This document shows, piece after piece, positions 21,338 through 25,323 of a DNA stretch of 25,323 nt. Below the pieces are notes generated by a model. The model did no database searches. It was not told the origin of the DNA and saw only the letters and a list, made by a program, of their open reading frames with translations. The position numbers and the translations under genes were made by a program. Numbering within the stretch: the stretch's first letter is position 1; each line of letters opens with the position of its first letter. The DNA is from Oscillospiraceae bacterium (lineage in GTDB: Bacteria; Bacillota; Clostridia; Oscillospirales; CAG-272): the NCBI GenBank assembly GCA_003343845.1, contig QAKK01000034.1, forward strand, positions 1 to 25,323, written 5' to 3'.

Positions 21338-22717
21338 TTACTCCTTTGTCTGTTTGTTCAGCAGCTTCAATGTATCGTACAGCGTGGAAACGCCGAAAAG
21401 CTTTGCGGTGGTCTTTGCGGTCAGCTTTTTCTCGTTCTTCTGCGGGCAGAGGATCGTGCCGAAGCCGAGGCGTGCCGCCTCCTTGACACGGTAGTCAAAA
21501 TGCGAGACCGCACGGCACTCACCGGCAAGCCCGATCTCGCCGACGGCGATCAGGTCCTCCGGCAGAACGCGATCGGTGATGCCCGAGATCAGCGCAAGCG
21601 CAATGCCGAGATCGGCGGACGGCTCGTCCAACCGCAGACCGCCGGTGACATTCAGATAAACGTCGTTCTGATAGAATTTCAACCCGAGCCGTTTTTCCAG
21701 CACCGCAATGATCAGGCACATGCGGTTGTAATCAATGCCGTTTGCGGTGCGGCGCGGCACGGCAAACGCGGTCTGTGTGACAAGCGCCTGTACCTCGGCA
21801 ATCAGCGGGCGCGTTCCCTCCATGACGCAGACCGCGCATGCGCCGGAAACCCCGCGCGGGCGCTCCGACATCAGCGTCTCGGACGGATTGTCCACCTGTA
21901 CAAGCCCGGTGTCGGTCATCTCAAAGACGCCGATCTCGTTCGTCGAGCCGAAACGGTTCTTAATGGCACGGATAATGCGGTAGGACTGCCTGCGTTCGCC
22001 CTCAAAGCAAAACACGGCGTCCACCATGTGCTCCAGCATCTTCGGTCCCGAGATGCCGCCCTCTTTGTTAACATGCCCGACAAGGATCACGGACAGCCCC
22101 TCGTTTTTCGCCTTGGTGATGCAGGCAAGCGCGCATTCCCGCACCTGTGTGATGCTGCCGGGCGCACTGGTATATCGGTCGGTGCTGACAGTCTGGATCG
22201 AGTCCACGATCAGCACATCCGGCTTCAGCTCGTCACAGCGGGCAAGAATCGCATCCATGTTGGTCTCGGTGAGCAGATAGAGCTTGTCCGAGTGCACGCC
22301 GAGCCGCCCTGCGCGCAGTTTGAGCTGCCCGCAGGATTCCTCGCCGGATACATACAGCACCTTTTTGTTCTGCCCGAGCACGCCGGAGATCTGCATCAGC
22401 AAAGTCGATTTGCCGATGCCCGGCTCGCCGCTGAGCAATACGACCGAGCCGTAGACCAGACCGCCGCCGAGCACGCGGTCGAGCTCACGGTATCCGGTCT
22501 CAAACCGCATATAATCCGGCATATCATAGGCATCCAGTAAAACCGGCTTGTTGGACCCGCCGACGGCTGTCGCCGTCACCTTGACGGGCGCCGCCTCCGG
22601 TTCGATCAGTGTCTCTTCAAGCGTGTTCCACGCTCCGCAAGAGGGACAACGCCCCATCCATTTGAGCGAACGGTATTCACATTCCGAGCATACAAACGCG
22701 GTCTTCGGCGTTTTCAT
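21338..22717 (-). CDS. radA: DNA repair protein RadA (Sms)
   Basis: This 459-residue protein is RadA/Sms, a RecA-like ATPase and helicase acting in homologous recombination branch migration. An N-terminal C4 zinc finger uses Cys10, Cys13, Cys24 and Cys27. Walker A is GEPGIGKST at 97-105, Walker B is DVLIVDS near 167-173, and the RadA-specific KNRFG is at 253-257. The C-terminal part is the Lon-protease-like domain (GGLRLDEPSADLGIALAL). Length is normal. AGGGGG precedes the ATG. It lies 46 nt behind pcrA on the same strand with no terminator between them. Confidence 0.97.
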   Translation of the reverse strand: MKTPKTAFVCSECEYRSLKWMGRCPSCGAWNTLEETLIEPEAAPVKVTATAVGGSNKPVLLDAYDMPDYMRFETGYRELDRVLGGGLVYGSVVLLSGEPGIGKSTLLMQISGVLGQNKKVLYVSGEESCGQLKLRAGRLGVHSDKLYLLTETNMDAILARCDELKPDVLIVDSIQTVSTDRYTSAPGSITQVRECALACITKAKNEGLSVILVGHVNKEGGISGPKMLEHMVDAVFCFEGERRQSYRIIRAIKNRFGSTNEIGVFEMTDTGLVQVDNPSETLMSERPRGVSGACAVCVMEGTRPLIAEVQALVTQTAFAVPRRTANGIDYNRMCLIIAVLEKRLGLKFYQNDVYLNVTGGLRLDEPSADLGIALALISGITDRVLPEDLIAVGEIGLAGECRAVSHFDYRVKEAARLGFGTILCPQKNEKKLTAKTTAKLFGVSTLYDTLKLLNKQTKE

Positions 22718-22763
22718 CGGCTCGCCCCCTATATGTAGCTATCGTTGATTGTAAAGTGTCGTT

Positions 22764-25151
22764 TCAGATTTTCGTCAGTTTGGCAAAGGTCGCCATCAGT
22801 TTTTTGGTACCGACCGTGTCAAATGCGACCTCATAGAGCGTATCTGCGCCCATCTTGTTTGCCGAGAGGATCAGCCCCTCGCCGAACATCGGATGGCGCA
22901 CGCGGTCGCCCGCGCAGAGGATCGCCGTCGGCGCGGCAGCCTTCTTCGGAATGCCGCCGTACTTTGTCGCATAGCTGTCCCCGCCGAAGGTCGGCTTGTG
23001 CGCGGCGCGCGGCGCAGGCGCCGTGCCCGGCTTGCGGTCGCCGACCGTCACACAGAGCGCCTCCGGAATTTCCTTCAAGAACTGCGACGGCGGGTTGTAC
23101 TGCGTTTTGCCGTAGGTGATGCGCTCCCGTGCGCGGAAGATGTATAGCTCTTCCTTGGCGCGGGTGATTGCCACATAGGCAAGGCGGCGTTCTTCCTCCA
23201 TTTCGGATGCGTCAGTGATGGACTGCATCCCCGGGAAGATCCCGTCCTCCATGCCCGGCAGGAACACCACCGGAAACTCGAGCCCCTTTGCCGAGTGGAT
23301 CGTCATCATGACGACCGCATCTGCATCGGCATCATACTTGTCGACATCGGCGACAAGAGAGATTTCTTCGAGAAAGCCGACCAGCGTCGCCTCTTCCGCG
23401 CGGGACTCATAATCTGCCGCAACGGAAACCAGCTGCTCCACGTTGTTCAGGCGATCCTCAGCCTCCGCGCCCTCGCTCTCCAGCATCTGCCGATAGCCCG
23501 TAGCAAGCAGCACACGCTCGACAAACTTGGAGAGCTCGGTCGTCGCCGCAAGCGCGGTCAGCTCTTCAATCAGATCGCAGAATGCCAGCAGTTTCCCTGC
23601 CGATTTGGCAAGCGCGGTGTACTGCGCCGCATTCTGCATGACCGCATAGGCGGAGCAGCCCTGCTCCTTTGCAATCTCAACCACCGCCTCGAGCGTCGCC
23701 GCGCCGATCTTGCGCTTCGGCTCATTGACCACGCGCAGCAGCCGCTGGTTATCATCGTGGTTCGAGATCAGGAACAGATAGGCAAGCACATCCTTGACTT
23801 CCTTGCGGTCATAGAAGCGCATGCCGCCGAGCACGCGGTACGGCAGTCCGCTCTTGGCAAACGCAGTCTCCAGTGTCTGCGCCTGCGCATTCATGCGATA
23901 GAGAATGGCAAAATCTCCGTAATGCCGCCCCATGCGGGCAAGCTCCATCACCTTGTTGACGATCAGCCGCGCCTCATCGTTTGCATTGTTTGCCACCGTC
24001 ACCGTGATCTTGCTGCCGGTGTCACCCGCTGTCCAAAGCGTCTTACCCTTGCGCCCGAAATTGTGTCCGATCACCGCGTTTGCCGCATCAAGAATGTTCT
24101 TTGTTGAGCGGTAATTCTGTTCCAGCTTGATGACTTTGGCATCCGGATAGGTGCGGTCGAAATTGAGGATGTTCTCGATTGTCGCACCGCGGAACTTGTA
24201 GATGCTCTGATCGTCGTCACCGACGACCATGATGTTGCGCCAATGCCCCGCCAACATCTCGGTCAGGCGGAACTGCGCGTAGTTGGTATCCTGATATTCG
24301 TCCACGCAGACGTACTTGAACTTGTGCTGATAGTATTCGAGAATGTCGGGATTTTCCTCAAACAGGCGTACGGTGAGCATGATGATGTCGTCGAAGTCCA
24401 GCGCGTTCGCCTGCACCAACTCCTCCTGATACCGTGCGTAAACCTTGGCTGCGACCGACCAGAGATAGTCCGCCGTGTTCTCCTCCTGCATGTCCTTCGG
24501 CGTCATCAGTCGATCCTTGGCTCTGCCGATCATGTTGAGCATGCTCTTCGGCGGGAATTTCTTGTCGTCGAGGTTCATGTCCTTCATGCAGCGGGCGATC
24601 GCCTTTTTCTGATCGTCCGTGTCATAGATGGAAAAGCCGGGCTTGTAGCCGAGCAGCCCGATATGGCTGCGCAGAATACGCATGCAGACCGAGTGGAACG
24701 TGCCCGCCCACACGGCGTCTGCCGCCGTCGGGTCATCCAGCGCCTTGGCAAGGCGCTCTTTGATCTCGCGCGCCGCCTTGTTGGTAAAGGTGATCGCCAG
24801 CACAGCCCACGGCGGGCATACGCCCTCGGCAAAGCATTCCAGGTACTCGCCGAGCTCCTCTCGGCTGCCCGCCTGCGCCGCACGGCAGGCGTCGGCAAAA
24901 TCGTCCGGCACCTCTTGCGGCTCGGTTACCGGTTCGCAGGCAAGCCCGTATCGCAGAATATGTACGATGCGCTGCACGAGCACGGTCGTCTTGCCGCTCC
25001 CCGCCCCCGCGAGGACCAGCAGCGGACCTTTCACCGTGCAGACCGCCTCGCGCTGCATGTCATTCAATTTGCTGTAATAGGTATCAAAAAGCGCTTTTTT
25101 CTGCGCATTATATGCCGTAGGTTGGAATATCAATTTCACAGACCCGGTCAT
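22764..25151 (-). CDS. pcrA: ATP-dependent DNA helicase PcrA/UvrD
   Basis: This 795-residue superfamily 1A helicase unwinds DNA in repair and replication, and removes RecA from DNA in known relatives. Motifs are the Q-motif region (KLNDMQREAV), Walker A (VLAGAGSGKT, 46-55), TFTNKAAREIKERL, VDEYQDTN, VVGDDDQSIYKFRGA, LEQNYRST, TIHSAKGLEFPVVF and VAITRAKEELY. The C-terminus (GDRVRHPMFGEGLILSANKMG) is the Tudor-like fold that binds RNA polymerase in PcrA. Compared with Bacillus PcrA there is an acidic insertion of about 45 residues after motif I (EPVTEPQEVPDDFADACRAA and onward). The ATG at 25151 has AAGGA upstream and its own sigma-A promoter. Confidence 0.96.
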   Translation of the reverse strand: MTGSVKLIFQPTAYNAQKKALFDTYYSKLNDMQREAVCTVKGPLLVLAGAGSGKTTVLVQRIVHILRYGLACEPVTEPQEVPDDFADACRAAQAGSREELGEYLECFAEGVCPPWAVLAITFTNKAAREIKERLAKALDDPTAADAVWAGTFHSVCMRILRSHIGLLGYKPGFSIYDTDDQKKAIARCMKDMNLDDKKFPPKSMLNMIGRAKDRLMTPKDMQEENTADYLWSVAAKVYARYQEELVQANALDFDDIIMLTVRLFEENPDILEYYQHKFKYVCVDEYQDTNYAQFRLTEMLAGHWRNIMVVGDDDQSIYKFRGATIENILNFDRTYPDAKVIKLEQNYRSTKNILDAANAVIGHNFGRKGKTLWTAGDTGSKITVTVANNANDEARLIVNKVMELARMGRHYGDFAILYRMNAQAQTLETAFAKSGLPYRVLGGMRFYDRKEVKDVLAYLFLISNHDDNQRLLRVVNEPKRKIGAATLEAVVEIAKEQGCSAYAVMQNAAQYTALAKSAGKLLAFCDLIEELTALAATTELSKFVERVLLATGYRQMLESEGAEAEDRLNNVEQLVSVAADYESRAEEATLVGFLEEISLVADVDKYDADADAVVMMTIHSAKGLEFPVVFLPGMEDGIFPGMQSITDASEMEEERRLAYVAITRAKEELYIFRARERITYGKTQYNPPSQFLKEIPEALCVTVGDRKPGTAPAPRAAHKPTFGGDSYATKYGGIPKKAAAPTAILCAGDRVRHPMFGEGLILSANKMGADTLYEVAFDTVGTKKLMATFAKLTKI

Positions 25152-25182
25152 GCGACCGTCCTTTCAAAACTAAAGTATATCT

Positions 25183-25211
25183 ATTATACTATAGTTTGTC
25201 GGATTTAGCAA
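25183..25211 (-). promoter_or_regulatory. sigma-A promoter of the pcrA operon
   Basis: On the minus strand TTGCTA (25211-25206, 4 of 6 consensus bases) and a perfect TATAAT (25188-25183) are separated by 17 nt. The -35 directly abuts the T-tract of the preceding terminator. With no other clear promoter or terminator down to 17785, it may drive all five genes. Confidence 0.75.
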
Positions 25212-25212
25212 T

Positions 25213-25242
25213 AAAAAAGTGGCAGAGAGTTGCCTCTCTGCC
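25213..25242 (-). terminator. terminator of the gene at the right border
   Basis: A perfect 9-bp stem (25221-25229 with 25234-25242) with a TTGC loop is followed on the minus strand by AC and then TTTTTT. It lies 20 nt past the stop of the partial gene at the border. Confidence 0.92.
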
Positions 25243-25262
25243 GGGAAAAATTTTTCCGCTTT

Positions 25263-25323
25263 TCAGAAATCTTCGTGGTTCTGTCTCTGCTGATTCTGCT
25301 GGTTCTGCTGGTTCTGATTCTTG
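25263..25323 (-). CDS. Gln/Asn-rich C-terminal tail of a protein cut by the border
   Basis: Only the last 19 or so codons lie in the window. They read as a Gln/Asn-rich tail built of repeated NQQ units and ending RQNHEDF before a TGA, with an intrinsic terminator behind. The terminator supports this being a real gene. The rest of the protein lies outside, so no function can be given. Confidence 0.6.
   Translation of the reverse strand, partial: KNQNQQNQQNQQRQNHEDF

Noticed and set aside
25263..25323. Short tandem repeat as a CRISPR or microsatellite
   Set aside because: The 9-nt periodicity is in frame, encodes NQQ units, ends in a stop and is followed by a terminator, so it is a coding repeat.

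Overview
The window reads as a chromosomal segment of an endospore-forming, low-oxygen Firmicute of the class Clostridia, most likely in the Oscillospirales/Ruminococcaceae range. This is inferred from an intact sigK, sigG, spoIVB, a spoIIIA cluster and a pdaA homologue, from Gram-positive ribosome binding sites before nearly every gene, and from Clostridia-style small proteins (DUF1858, DUF1540). Coding sequence is moderately GC-rich while intergenic regions are AT-rich. I see no insertion sequence, prophage, CRISPR array, tRNA or rRNA. It looks like core chromosome, and no gap between genes exceeds 300 bases.

Layout. 1-3700: rplM-rpsI on the minus strand from a consensus extended -10 promoter; sigK (mother-cell sigma factor with a hydrophobic pro-sequence) on the plus strand; then, on the minus strand, a DUF1858 gene, trmK and a Nif3-like gene. 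3780-7375: prfB (in frame, no programmed frameshift, TTG start), then the SRP/ribosome unit ylxM-ffh-rpsP-khpA. 7390-9902: glpK and ldh, with a terminator-like hairpin that contains the ldh ribosome binding site. 10058-11930: spoIVB and sigG face each other across a shared bidirectional terminator. 12090-13564: a ROK-like regulator with its own consensus promoter and a DUF1540 gene. 13663-16863: spoIIIAC-AD-AE-AF-AG-AH on the minus strand behind a sigma-E-type promoter, with spoIIIAA and spoIIIAB missing; a second sigma-E-type box lies just before spoIIIAH. 16916-17740: a PdaA-type deacetylase. 17785-25211: one apparent five-gene transcription unit, pcrA-radA-GT2/GtrA-NAGPA-like-unknown membrane protein. 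The window ends in the Gln/Asn-rich tail of a gene cut by the border.

How the genes fit together. Several sporulation genes belong to one compartment-signalling circuit. The spoIIIA proteins form the mother-cell side of the channel that supports late forespore sigma-G activity; sigG is made in the forespore from a sigma-F-like promoter; SpoIVB is the forespore protease that triggers processing of pro-sigma-K; PdaA acts on spore cortex. These roles come from established knowledge of the families. The promoter boxes were read by eye and are not tested. I did not find a clearly novel multi-gene system. The most noteworthy signals are regulatory: the ldh hairpin, the palindrome at the ylxM promoter, the paired sigma-E-type promoters of spoIIIA, and the reduced spoIIIA gene set with a very short SpoIIIAG.
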